DNA of 64,000 nt from Phytophthora colocasiae (taxonomy: Eukaryota; Oomycota; Peronosporomycetes; Peronosporales; Peronosporaceae), in the NCBI GenBank assembly GCA_018806915.1, contig JAGKQI010000094.1, positions 620,001 through 684,000 of the forward strand. The letters run 5' to 3'. The translations under genes and the position numbers were made by a program. The notes beneath the pieces are model-generated. The model worked only from the letters and a program-made list of their open reading frames with translations, was not told the origin of the DNA and did not search any database. Positions 10,177-21,122 of this stretch are shown one piece after another (positions within the stretch are counted from its first letter, which is position 1; every line of letters begins with the position of its first letter).

Positions 10177-11308
10177 ACTGACCTATACGTCTGCTGATGC
10201 GAAGGACACAGCTGAAGTGTTCTTTAATGCTGTTGTCAGGCACCATGGCTTACCGCAAGTGATTATTACTGATCGAGATCCAAAGTTTATTTCGAATTTT
10301 TGGAAGTCACTAATGACGCTAATGGGTGTCAAACTGAGCATGACTACGGCTCATCAAGCACAAGCTGATGGTCAGACAGAACGTCAGAACCTAGTGCTCG
10401 AAGATGCACTGAGATGCATGGTGTCGTATCATGGAGATGATTAGGTGAAGCATCTCGGAACGATTGAGTATGCTCATTCAACATTGGTAAACGCGTCGAC
10501 TAAATTGGCTCCATTTGAAGTCGACACAGACCGAAAAGTTTCTAACATTGTGGCAGAAGAGATGAAGGATCTATTGCGTAAAGAAGACGACGTCACACTC
10601 GCCGAGTACGCAAAGAACTTTCCTAAGGAACGACAGGAGATCGTAGAACGTGCCCAGAAGAATTTGAAAGAAGCACAAGACAGACAGAAGGAGTATTACG
10701 ATCGCAAGCACAGGCAAGTGGTGTTCAAAGAAGGTAACCTAGTGTTACTTGATACGAAGAATTTACCACTCAAGACCGTCAACAAGAACACGGAGCTAAA
10801 GAAGGCGAAATTAGCTGCGAAGAAAGTCGGTCCGTTCGAGATTGAACGTATGATAAAAGACAACGTCGCAAAGCTGAAACTGCCGTTGTCAATGAAGAGA
10901 CACAATCCGACGTTTAACGTGGAGTTGTTGTCTCATTATCGGACGAACACTACTGACTTTCCCAATCGCCCGATTCCGAAAGCTGTACCGTTGATCTTGG
11001 ACGACGAGACGGGAGAAGAGCTTTAAAGCATCGAGCGTCTTATCAAGAGAAGGACCAGACGCCACAAGCGAGACTGGCTCGTGCAGTAGCACGGGTTGCC
11101 ACGACATGAGGCAACCTGGGAGGGCGAAGCGGATATCAAACACGTTTCAACAGTCAGAGAAAGAAGGGTCTGCTGATACCAATTCCAGCACCATTGAAAT
11201 GTTGGGAAGTAGTGTCTATGGACTTTATTACAGGCTTACCAGCGTCAGAAGGATACGATGCTATTTTCGTTGCTGTAGACAAGTTGTCTAAGCGTCCAAA
11301 GTATGCTA
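10177..11308 (+). pseudogene. Chromovirus integrase-chromodomain block in permuted order
   Basis: First comes the second half of a Gypsy integrase: TSADAKDTAEVFF, ITDRDPKFIS with its Asp, DGQTERQNLVLED with its Glu, a TAG at 10442, then the C-terminal region to 11026. A chromodomain follows (VERLIKRRTRRHKRDWLVQ, a stop where Trp is expected, [19 protein letters not shown]). Then the first half of the integrase core appears ([34 protein letters not shown]). In an intact element the last piece would precede the first. The block is flanked by a 14-bp direct repeat that lies within an LTR. Confidence 0.78.
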
Positions 11309-11380
11309 GGTCGTAGAGAGTGTATGTCGCTTGGTGTTGGTCTCGAGGATGTGTGTGTGTGTGTGGGGGGGGGGGGGGGT
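11309..11380 (+). repeat. Gypsy B LTR continuation ending in (GT)n-G15
   Basis: Resumes the LTR from GGTCGTAGAGAGTG and matches the copy at 11879 for about 45 bases. It then runs into a GT dinucleotide repeat followed by roughly fifteen consecutive G (11365-11379). Confidence 0.7.
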
Positions 11381-11852
11381 AGTTGGTATATTTAAGAGTG
11401 AATTCCTACTTCCAAATGCATGCCTTCATGTGCTCCTAGGCGAGCACAGGGGCTTTCTTCTTATCTACTTTTTTTTGTATCCCTACCCTCGTGTCTTTTT
11501 GTTTTCTTCTTTTTTCTGTTTCTTTTGCTTTTCTTTTCTCTTATATGCATGTTCATTGCTACTAAATGCATCGTCACTGCTGCTGTTGGCAACGGCAGCA
11601 GCGACGTGAGGCCTCTGGTTGCGAGTAAGCAAGCCAGAGCCTTCGCACCCAAGCTCTCTGGCTTGCTTGCTCAGCAAACCGGAGGCGGGTATGACATCTC
11701 CCCCGGGCTGATCTCGCCTTGGCGGAATTTAGACCCTTCCAGGAGTTGACTATGATCAACGGATATGACACGTAACCAAATCAAAGGCCTCCCCTGGTCT
11801 TGATGTTGAAGTCGTACAGCGACGAGCCCTCTCACCCGGAAGTGCTACCAAA
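11381..11852. other. Unclassified insert with pyrimidine tract and hairpins
   Basis: No coding region supported. It contains a T/C-rich tract (about 11455-11545), a small inverted repeat CTGCTGTTG/CGGCAGCAG (about 11580-11601), and a longer imperfect inverted repeat (arms 11611-11639 and 11656-11686, starting GCCTC(T/C)GGTT). It may be the rest of the disrupted LTR or a separate foldback element. Confidence 0.45.
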
Positions 11853-12160
11853 TGTGATGCCTGGGCTATGGAGTGTTGGTCGTAGAGAGTGTAGGTCGCT
11901 TGGTGTTGGTCTCGATGATGTCCGAATCACGTGTTTGTGACTCAGTGTTGCCTAAGGGTAATCAAGTCACTTGACAAGCTGACAGTGAGCACTAGCTGGT
12001 GGGTGGTCGTGGTGTGTTATTACACATCTATCCCCGGCGAAGCTTTCTAGCTATAAGTAGTAACCGTTCTTCAATACTGCACTGCTATTAAATTTAAGCA
12101 AGTCTCAAACCATCCGGTATAGTCAGTATAGTTCTGGTTACCCTAGCAAGGCTAACTTAC
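11853..12160 (+). repeat. Gypsy B 5' LTR and leader, 3' edge uncertain
   Basis: Begins TGTGATGCCTGGG like the remnant at 10138. It contains a TATA-like AGCTATAAGTAG near 12050, consistent with LTR promoter sequence. No second complete copy is present to fix the end. The leader up to 12379 holds no recognised gene. Confidence 0.55.
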
Positions 12161-12379
12161 TTCGACGGGATTGGGTGGAAAAGGAGACCCAAGGCAAGAA
12201 ACGCCTGCGATCGACCTCTGCAATGTCATCGAAGAAGGCCAAGACCTCCAAAAAGTAATAACCCCGCCAAATTAGGAAGTAGCATAGGCTATTTTCTTTA
12301 ACAGGTTTTCTCTTTATTTTCTTTTAGAAAGTTGTTTGTTCCAACCGGTATCAAGTATCAAGAACCAAGATTATCAAAC

Positions 12380-13657
12380 ATGGCAGACTCGGCCCAGCTT
12401 ATGCACAGTATGCTGGCGGCCATGGAAAGGCAAACCCAACTTATCGACGAACTGCGTAAGTCGCGGCAGCTGTCAGAACTCAAGATGGATGGTATTAAAT
12501 TGCCCAGTTATGGAGGAACACTCAAGGAATCGTTCCAGTTATAAGTGGAACAGTACTTTTTAGCAAAGGGCATTGATTGGAAAGATAGTAAATTGAGAGG
12601 ACGCATTTTGGCAGTGTTGGGCGGGTCGTTGAAGGATGGAGCCGCACAGTGGTACATCGTCAAGAAGGACAAGGTGCAGAGTGTTGAAGACTTCTTTGGC
12701 AAGTTGGAGGAAGATTTTGTCCCTCCAGATTTGCAAGAACGTCTGAGATCAGATGAACGATTTGAAGGAGCGTCATTGCAAGGACTTGCCTGATTATATC
12801 AGCAAGTTCAGGCACTTGATCACTCAAGTCAAGGAAATGGGTGAGCTGGACAAGATCATGTATTTCTTGCGTTGATTGTCGTCAAGTATCCGCGAAGAAG
12901 TCCAGTACCGTAGGAGTGCAACACTGACCGACGCTATTACAGTAGAGCTCGATTATGATCGGTCTCACGCGCATCGAGGACGTTCGGATAGCGCCCGTAA
13001 GAAACCAAGGTATCGGTCGTCGTACGATAGCAAATGATCGAAGAATCAGAACGATGGACCAGTGCCTATGGAGATCGACAACGTAAGGGTGCCATCGAAG
13101 GAAGAGTGCATGCGCCGAAACTTATGTTTCAGGTGCGGAAGTGCCGCACATCGGGCTGGACAATGTCCGATGCTGCAGCAACAGACGTTTGGGGCCAGAA
13201 GGAATGCGCCGCGATACTACAACACGCCGCACAACAACGCGAATAATGGCCAACGTCGCGAAAAGCCGAGAATGAACATGGTTCTCGAAGATGACGACCA
13301 TGTGGATACCGTCGTCATATATCGTGTAACGATGAGCGTAGTTGACATCGAAGACGTAGCAGATGAGCTACTGAATACCGTGAAAGACATCCGAAAGAAG
13401 GTAGAAGAACAATACAGCGCTACAGTAGAGACGTCAGAAGAGACGGGTTTGTGCGGATCACCACCCGTAGACGTCGCAGGTGTGCACGCGATGCAACCTG
13501 AAGCAAAGGCGGAAGAGCATGCGATGCAATCCGCAGAGGAGTTGGAAATGCCTGAACCGCGACCAACCGAGGTGACTATGAAAGTCAACGCTGTAAAGTC
13601 TGAACAGAAGAGTAATCTGTTTTCAAGAAAGGCCGTATCAACGGCAGGGATGCCCTA
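12380..13657 (+). pseudogene. Gypsy B gag
   Basis: Starts MADSAQLMHSMLAAMERQTQ and shows the retrotransposon Gag fold signature (GAAQWYIVKK, QSVEDFFGKLEEDFVPPD). A CCHC knuckle CFRCGSAAHRAGQC follows from 13119. A TAA at 12542-12544, a TGA at 12791 and frameshifts split it. An acidic segment rich in Glu follows the knuckle, up to a stop at 13656-13658. Confidence 0.75.
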
Positions 13658-14840
13658 ATCTTGCTGGACACAGGTGCTAGCACGAACATGATTAAGCCAG
13701 GGATGGTGAGCAACGTGCTAATGTCCAGAAGATTGCAGGCTCAACGCTTTGATGGTACATTGACTCCAGCCACGGATGTCAAGTACGTTAAAGCACCAGT
13801 GAGCATGGATGGTTATTTCTTTCCAGCGATGGAGTTCGTGGAATGGAAGTTGCCAGAGTCTCATGATGTAATTTTTGGGAAACCTTGGTTTGAGGACTTA
13901 AATCCTCAAATAAACTAGATCCCAGAGAAGTTCCAGTTCAACGTTGTTGATGGACCAGAATTCTCAGACAGTTTTAAGTCTGGAAAGTACGAACAAGTGT
14001 TCCGCGTTAAAGTTCAGCTTGTAGCAGACGTCGAAGCAATCCGTTAACCTATTCGGAAGGTAGTTGTTGACGAGTTCAAGGATGTGTTCCCTGAACAATT
14101 GCCAGACGGTTTACCACCGTCGCGGTCAGTCAACTTTGAGATTACGCTCAAGAAAGGAGCTCAACCGAGTAACCGCGCACCGTTCCGTATGTAAAAAATG
14201 GAACCGGATGCGTTCGAAGAGTTTGTCGAGGACAAATTGAAGAAAGGGTGGATCGAAGTATCGAATTCCCCGTGGGTTTCGAACATCTTTGCAATTCCAA
14301 AGAAGGATCCAGTAACAGGGATGATGCAAAAGAGAGCAGACTGGTTAGGTAGTGGGAATACGTAGATTCCGCTACGATGGGTCTTTGGTTACCGACACCT
14401 TAACCAAGTGACGGTTATTGCAAAGCATCCGCTGCCTTTGATCGAAGAGTTATTCGACCAAATGGTGGGATGTGTCGTTTACAGTTTGATCGATCTCGCG
14501 CAAGGGTATCATCAAATGATTGTGGTAAAATCAAGCCGACCCTACACAGCGTTCCGCACGCACAAGGAGACATACCAATGATGTGTAGCACCTATGGGAG
14601 TGGCAGGAATGCCTGGAACATGGTCACGTTTGATGCGTACACGGTTCGACAAGTTCGATTTTGTCGTCGTGTACTTAAATGATATCTGCATTTTTTCCAA
14701 GACTATGGAAGAGCATGTAGAGCATCTGCGTGCTGTCTGTGAAGTGTTGCGCCGAGAAAAACTGTACGCTCGTTTGGACGATCAGAAGTGGCATTCTTAG
14801 GACACGTGGTGTCTGAAGCAGGCGTAAGTGTAGACCCACG
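13658..14840 (+). pseudogene. Gypsy B protease and reverse transcriptase
   Basis: LLDTGASTNMI is an intact retropepsin active-site motif, frameshifted relative to gag. The RT follows with several stops: DGLPPSRSVNFEITLKKGAQ, GWIEVSNSPWVSNIFAIPKK, RHLNQVTVIAKHPLPLIEEL, YSLIDLAQGYHQM. The catalytic box reads VVVYLNDICIFSK, with the first Asp of YLDD/YVDD replaced by Asn. Confidence 0.8.
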
Positions 14841-15870
14841 GAAGACTGAGGCAATTGCGAAGTACCCAACCCCGACAAACAGAAAGGAGCTTTTGAGCTT
14901 TCTGGGTTTAGCAGGGTATTATATTCGATTTATATGCGATTTCGCAAAGATTGCGCGTCCGTTGAGGGAGTTAACAAAGCAAGACACGCCGTGGTTGTCG
15001 TGGAAGAAGCCTACTTGCAGCACAAGGTTTCGCTGCAACAGGCACCTACGCTAAAGTTACCAGACTTTGAGCGACCGTTCATTGTAACAACAGATGCGCC
15101 TGGAGAGTGCATTGGAGGGGTTTTATCGCAGAAGTATGGCGATGAAGATCATCCAGTCGCGTTCTACTCCAAGAAGTTGGATCAACATGAAAGAGGCTGA
15201 CCGACGCATGAGAAAGAACTCCTAGCTATTAAAGTGGCTACGGAGAAGTGGCGACACTACCTACATGACCGTCCGTTTGACATTTATACGGACAATTCGG
15301 CATGTTCCTGGATGTTGCATCATCCACGAGTGTCACCAAAGATGGCTAGGTTCCTCACACATTTTTCGCAGTTTACGTTCACATTGCACCATGTTAGGGG
15401 CAAAGCGAATGTAGTTGCATATGCACTATCTCGTCCTCCACCGGATGGACTGGATACGGAAGAGGATAAAGAACCACCGTTGCCGGATGCGATCTGTGAA
15501 GTCCATGACTGTGATGAAGAATGTGCCAAGATGGCATCACAGAGTCATGATCATATGGTTCAAGCGTCAATGATCCGTCATCTATCAGTCGATGATTCAC
15601 ACCTGTTACTCGACGATGTCGATTTGCAGGGGGAGAGTCGTGCCTAAGTCCGAGAAGCTTCGCACGGACGTCATCAAAGAGTTCCACGATGGTAATACAT
15701 CCGCGCATCCAGGAAGCAGGCGGACGTATCTAAAAGCAGCCCAATGGTACTATTGGCCAACGATGAATCAAGATATCAGAGAGTAAGTGCGTACTTGTGA
15801 AACGTGCGCAAGATGTTTGGTAAACCTCGAGCGTTCAATTAGCCCAACATGGACGTTCACGGGACTGCGA
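14788..15870 (+). pseudogene. Gypsy B RT thumb, RNase H and integrase zinc finger
   Basis: FLGHVVSEAGVSVDPRKTEA and ELLSFLGLAGYYIRFI are the connection region. RNase H follows (IVTTDAPGECIGGVLSQ, HEKELLAIKVATEKWRHYL, FDIYTDNSACSWML, LHHVRGKANVVAYALSR) with a TGA at 15198. Then comes the integrase HHCC segment (HDGNTSAHPGSRRTYL, CETCARC). Coding similarity ends near 15870. Confidence 0.78.
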
Positions 15871-15879
15871 CTATATCTC

Positions 15880-15977
15880 ACAAGTTTTCTGAAATGGGGC
15901 TTTAGGAGATCATAAGGCTTGTCATCAATATACACGTCCAACGGAGGTAGACCAGGTAGAAGCACCCAACATCCCAC
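15880..15977 (-). pseudogene. Inverted fragment of a glycosyltransferase-like gene
   Basis: The minus strand reads LPGLPPLDVYIDDKPYDLLK, which resembles the segment expected after the HTAGTS..KGT motif of the adjacent plus-strand relic. It lies upstream and in the opposite orientation, so it appears inverted within the same broken gene. Confidence 0.45.
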
Positions 15978-15983
15978 CAGTTC

Positions 15984-16631
15984 GTGGACTATTTCGACTT
16001 ATGTGGAAAGACACCTTTGATATTCTTCAATCATTACTGGCCTCAAATGCCTCAATGGCCTCAGAGCAAACCAGTTTATCTTATGCCAAACATCGAGATG
16101 TTTGAGCTGACACCGACGCATTACTGGAACGTGGATGTGGTGCTATGCAAGACAAAGGAGTGTTATGACCGAGTGACGAAGTGGTATAAGCAAGAGGGCA
16201 ACCCGAGGAACGCCTCGGTCTTTTACGCCAAGCACACGTCGTCTGATCAGGCTCTGTTCGCTCGTAAGCGCATGGGGGAGCTTGTCATAAGGACGAAATA
16301 CTTTTTTTAACATCAGATTCGTTCATACTGCTGGTACAAGCCCAGCCAAAGGAACAAGAGGTTTTCTAGTCCCCGTGACACCTCGAAAACACCGTAAAAT
16401 GGTTATGGGAGGGGCTTATATAGGACAGTATGGACTACAGGATATAGACGGTCTTGTAGCGACATTCAGGGCCCAGATATCTGCGAAGTGGTGAGCGAAA
16501 TGACGACTTCAACTACACCAGAGCAGCGAGAAGCTATGGGGGCGAATGCTCGACGAGCGTACCTAGAGGACACAAGGTTCTTTGCCAACGCTATGCAGAA
16601 GCTACGACAATTCGCAAGACGAGGACAATGA
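15984..16631 (+). pseudogene. Glycosyltransferase-like gene relic
   Basis: Reads MPNIEMFELTPTHYWNVDVV, LCKTKECYDRVTKWYKQEGN and PRNASVFYAKHTSSDQAL to a stop at 16308-16310. In a shifted frame it continues VHTAGTSPAKGTRGFL, a GT-B/family-1-like HTAG..KGT donor-site motif. The C-terminal SEMTTSTTPEQREAMGANAR...LRQFARRGQ ends at TGA 16629-16631. The central domain is missing. I recognise the pattern from oomycete hypothetical glycosyltransferases but cannot name a substrate. Not functional. Confidence 0.5.
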
Positions 16632-17236
16632 CCCAGCTTCAACTTATCATATAGTATGACTTAGTCGCTCTGTTCGTCTTCGTCGGTGAACGTGTGCACT
16701 CCGGGGGATGGCTGAAGCTTGGACTTGATACGCGTCACCTTGTTCTTCACGTCCTCACCACTTCATTAGCTGACCCAACTGCATCAGAGATTGAGCCTCC
16801 ATCTTCCAGTTACCAGTCTCTGGTAGATTCTATATGGGTTCGTAAATTGGTCGGCTCGTATTTTAGATCGTGTGTTAGGGAGGACCGCCGTTTATACAGA
16901 TCGTCATTTCGATCGTGCCTCTTTCTAACGACATGGAATCCATGCCGCCTTCACGGTCTGTGTGCACAAGTCGAGTACGAGGAGTCTGCCCGTGCCACCG
17001 CGTGGCGTCTGTCCGGGTCACTATGTGACGTTCTTCCATGGTGGTAAAAGGCAATGCAAATATCTACTGGCATAGAACTTCCTCAAATTGGAACATAGTA
17101 GCTCACATACCTTCGAACCTGAGTTTGAGCCCTCTGCCACACATACGCAACCTATCTTATCGGTCTATCAAATATTCGTGTGCTGGAAGCAACGGAACGT
17201 TGTTTAGATCACTTTCGAATTTGTCTTCTAACTGTC
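16632..17236. other. Gene-poor stretch with one possible minus-strand exon
   Basis: On the minus strand 16762-16661 reads an open, charged tail (KNKVTRIKSKLQPSPGVH, FTDEDEQSD, then TAA) that looks like a real C-terminal exon, but no upstream exon or family could be recognised. Nothing else supported. Confidence 0.3.
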
Positions 17237-17720
17237 ATGGCAAGTCAAATCGTGGACAGAGGAGGAAACCTCACAGCCCTAGCGACAGGAGAACGAGAGT
17301 TTGATACGACACTGAATCACCGGGGATTCGAGTACACGCGTGCGTGGTATTCGAATGTAAAGATGGTGTTCAGGTGCAAAGTATACCGAAGCAAGAAATT
17401 CAAGGCACGTTTGGAGCTTAAACCTGCCGTTGAAGGATACACGCTGGTGAACGTACACACATGTGTCGAAGCTCTGCATTCATCAACCGGTATAGAAGAT
17501 TGTACAAAGGCGATGAAAGAACGTGTTAGTACGCTGGCCATCTTTGACTTGACTCGTCCTGTACATGAGCTGTGGAAACAAATCCGTTCAGATTTCTACA
17601 AAGACGACGATACCATTCGCAAAGGACTGTCGGAAGAACAAGTCTCCAGTCGTGTTTATCGTGTCGCGAAGTCGGTGGAACTTTTTACCGCGGTGGTGGG
17701 GCGTACAGTGAACCTGGAAG
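17237..17720 (+). pseudogene. MULE transposase, N-terminal part
   Basis: Starts MASQIVDRGGNLTA and carries a FLYWCH/WRKY-like zinc domain (FRCKVYRSKKFKARLEL... VHTC). A helical region follows (HELWKQIRSDFYKDDDTIRK, GLSEEQVSSRVYRV). The catalytic DDE half lies at 19560-20689, separated by about 1.84 kb of unrelated sequence. Together they form one Mutator-like transposase gene split by an insertion. Confidence 0.7.
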
Positions 17721-19559
17721 TGTGACTACTGGTAGTGATACCAGAGTCGCACAGCAAGGTGGGCGTGTGTTACCTTGTGCTGTCCTCGTAGGTTCGTTGT
17801 CTTGGTAATAAGACCCTCGCCGGGGTCGTGAGAGTGTGTGTGAGAGTGAGGGTTCCTTGAGTAGACTGTCGGATGACCTTCTGGTCCTCACAGGAGCGCT
17901 TGAGAGTCGAACGTTTCCCGGTGAACACTTGTGTACACCAGAGATTTCTGAAGGCAAAAGAGAAATTAATACAATGGGAAGTCCAGTAAATAGACTTCCG
18001 AGATAACCGCAATATAGAGTTCCGATATACAAATATGTAGATGCTCTTATTCTTTCCTGGCCCTTGAGCAGTGGGCTAGTTTTCCAGGTTAACTAGGGAA
18101 ATGTTCACCAGACACCTGGTCTGTCTGGTATCCCTGTAACTTTCGCGCACCACCCTCTAATATATAGAGGGAAAATAAACCAATACACTATCAGTTATAC
18201 AACAATCTACCGAGCGTCTTGAGAGCCACTGTCTAGCTCCCAGAACCTGTCCAAACGTACAATATGAAATGGGCTACCGCTAGAGACAAGACAAACGACC
18301 CAACTAGCAAAACGGAATAGGTGGGTCCTCTCGGGTCTCTACGTTACGCTGATCTCCACCTAAGGGGCTTTATACATGTAGGTAAGAGATCACACGACTC
18401 AAAGCTTTGTTGTGGCCTAATACTTACGAGAAGCAGCAGACAGATAGACTTGTTCGTGACAAGATAAATTGAACTCTGGTTATTTATCTCGTATCTCTCT
18501 GTCTTCTGTCTTCAATATTCTCATGTACACTTGGTCTGAGTATAACTCAGGAAACTTCACTTGGGCTCACTATGGTAGTCGATGCTGCAGATCTTGTCGA
18601 GTCGACACTTAATGATGTCATTACAGGGATGAGCAGGTTGCGTTTCACTTGATTGCGTGAGGTCGTGTTGGGTACACTTGGTTTCAGTATGGGGTGGACT
18701 TCAGAGTGTCAGAGTCTTGGTATGTTCGTCAGGGTCTGGAATCATGTGCGTCGAAGTCATGTTCATCGGAACCATGTACTCCGGAATATCATGTACATCA
18801 GAATCGTAATACCAGAGTCGTGACACTTGGGTCTGATCATCGGGGTCTTGTACGTCGGAGGCTGTTCATCGGAAACTGGTAATGTCTGGAATATTGCTGT
18901 ATAAGCCGGACACATCAGACTTGTTTACCAGAGTCATGTTCATCAGACTCATGTTCGTGGGACTCATGTTCATCAGACTTCATGGTGTGATATCAGAGTT
19001 TTTATGCGTGATACCAGAAATCCATGAGTGTTTTCAGGGTGCGGAGCACGTATGCTGCAACGCACGAAGTCCAGTTGGGATATGCGCGGGGTGTGCTACG
19101 TCCGGTGCGGTATCTTGTGGGTATAATTGTATTCCTTGAACCATCATCGTCACACAGGACGGCAACGGGATGAGGTATCTCAGCGATACGTTCTTCTGAG
19201 AGACTTTCTGCCAACCTTTAGGCATTCATCGTCGGGGAAAGTCAGGTGATCAGACTGAGTGTTGTTGTCTCTCGGAGTTTGTGCACTTTTCCGAGGAACA
19301 CTTCTGATCTCTTGGGCCCCTTTGCAGTACAGGTGAAGGTTAATAATATACAGCAGTTTTCTTCCACAGATCCATCATATTGCCGCTCGGGACATAACCT
19401 CGTCCCGCGTCCCCCTTTCTCCCAGTATCCACCATACATCCAATCACATCACAGCGTAACGGCCACATTCCACTCGAAAATCGTAATTAACAGTATGTCA
19501 ATCGTACTCGTCAGAAACACTACGGCTCTCACATGCTAGGGCTTGTCGAGGTCCCACCT
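17721..19559. mobile_element. Insertion splitting the MULE transposase
   Basis: No coding domain recognised. It starts TGTGACTACTGG, carries a TATATAGAGGG-type promoter-like stretch and AATAAACC near 18165-18180, and contains the minisatellite at 18700-19025. It looks like an LTR or non-autonomous LTR element, but no second LTR copy or target duplication could be fixed. The right edge near 19540-19559 is inferred from where MULE coding resumes. Confidence 0.5.
18700..19025. repeat. Degenerate 15-bp tandem repeat
   Basis: Irregular repeats of about 15 bp with consensus near TC(A/G)GA(A/C)TCATGTTCA. The clearest run is 18926-18982, where three successive units differ by only a few bases. Outlying units decay in both directions. 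Confidence 0.65.
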
Positions 19560-20689
19560 CTCTCGATGGTAGAGGGTAAACCGCTGAGCTTTTTCTAGTT
19601 CCATGTATCGCGGCCCAAAGCTGACCCCACCAGCAAGCCTGACCGTCTCATTGGCTGGGCTCATCCAGAACTTCGACAACTCTTAATGTATAACGGGGTA
19701 TCGGTGTTTTTCGACGGCACCTTTCGTTGCGTGCCACCTGAGTTCAAACGGTGCATGGTGCTAATGGTACATGATCAAGCGAGCGAGCTGTTCATTCCTG
19801 TATACTACGTCCTATGCAGTTCCAAAGCAAACGACATGTACTTCGACATTTTGGAGATGATCTACCGAGACACAGATGAAAAGCTCGAGCCGTGTGACGT
19901 TGTTTGCGACTTCGAGCTGCCGCATTCACGCTGTTGAAAACGGTTTCCCAACACAGAGGTCGTCGGCTGTTTGTTTCACTTTAAACAGGCAGTCCGTAGA
20001 CGCATGAAAGCTACGTACGGGATACACGACCGGCAGGTTCGAATCGCAATAGAGAAAGGTGTCTTGGATGTACTTACGGTGATTGATCCAAAATTTGTAC
20101 CGAGAGGGTACTCGATGGGTGAAACGTACAATTCGATCCCGGTGTATCCAAGCTGGCCTCTCATACTCTCGATCCAAGTGGAAGGGTACTTTCGTGCTAC
20201 GTGGATTGACCGGTACAACATTGAGTCGTGGAATGTTCATGGTCTCGAGAGCAGCCTCGTTGCGAGGACAAACAATCCGCTTGAGCGATTCCATCGTGAG
20301 TTGAACCGCTCATTTCCAACCCCGCATCCCAACATTGCAACCTTTGTGCGTAGAATTCGGACCATCTGACAAGATTTTGTGACGAAGCTGTCGGACGTTG
20401 CTCAAGGCCGCCGAAAGAGAGGCAGAAAACGCAACGCAAACAAACGGAAACGTCCACAGCGTTCTCGCAGCTCAAAGAACATATTGACCTTCCATCGCCT
20501 GTGGTGTTCACTGAAGCTGACGCTGCGTCTGACTCCGAGAGTGAAATCGAAATGGACAGTGACGTATCTTCTGGCGATGGCACAAACCGCAAAGACGACG
20601 ATGAGACGGCTGAAAGCATTCCAGATACTTCCTACGAGCCCACGGAGTATTGTGATGACGTCGAAAGCAATTGTGAAGCTGTCGTGTAA
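19560..20689 (+). pseudogene. MULE transposase, catalytic and C-terminal part
   Basis: Resumes at VEVPPLSMVEGKPLSFF and reads KPDRLIGWAHPELRQLL, VSVFFDGTFRCVPP (catalytic Asp), VVCDFE (second Asp), CLFHFKQAVRRRM and ARTNNPLERFHRELN (catalytic Glu). An acidic Ser-rich tail ends in CEAVV and TAA at 20687-20689. A TAG at 19598, a stop at 19937 and several frame changes show decay. Sequence past the catalytic domain (GRRKRGRKRNANKRK) is a basic, nuclear-localisation-like stretch. Confidence 0.75.
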
Positions 20690-21039
20690 TGGCATCTCAA
20701 CTTCGTGCAGCCAGAGCTTCATTCTACATATATTGTATCACATTCGTTTGTCGTAGGACCTAGATGTAGTTTCGTCTTTAGGCGTAGTGAACTAGTACTC
20801 CTTGATCGAATACATTTAACAATTTTTCACATTCATGTACTATTGATCGGACCTGGTAAATTGATCGGCATAATCAATCACACGACCCAAACACACGAGC
20901 CGACCAGTATTGTGAGTTCTACTCAAAACTGGATTGATCGATTGGTTAATCGCCCACGCTCAATGACCCATGCAATCGTTCAGCCTATCATAAATCATAA
21001 GGAAACATTACCGAAGATAGGTTTCAATTGAGCGCTGCA
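20690..21039. other. Gene-free stretch after the MULE relic
   Basis: No coding region seen. It has several ATTGATCGG-like repeats (20840-20945), which could be part of the MULE terminal region, but no matching 5' inverted repeat was identified. Confidence 0.4.
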
Positions 21040-21122
21040 AAGCAGAGCTATGTGATGTTATGAGCTCGTACAAACGCGCCTTGAGCCTCGTCAAGATAGG
21101 AAAGAGGGTGTTTTGCGTAGTA
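21040..21122 (-). pseudogene. Tc1-like transposase relic, third piece
   Basis: The minus strand reads YAKHPLSYLDEAQGAFVRAH then decays. It continues the Tc1-like reading frame found at 21323-21487 after removal of the 200-bp MITE and one TA. Confidence 0.65.

Larger units (their letters stand above)
11853..15880 (+). mobile_element. Gypsy B: truncated, heavily mutated Ty3/Gypsy element
   Basis: Starts with an LTR beginning TGTGATGCCTGGG. Gag, protease, RT, RNase H and the zinc-binding N terminus of integrase follow in Gypsy order. It stops inside the integrase at about 15870 where glycosyltransferase-like sequence begins; no 3' LTR is visible here. Many stops and shifts make it non-functional. 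The missing integrase core resembles the permuted block at 10177-11308, which may come from the same family. Confidence 0.8.

Noticed and set aside
18694..19139. Small open frames in the minisatellite region
   Set aside because: Produced by the 15-bp period staying in frame; no recognisable protein.
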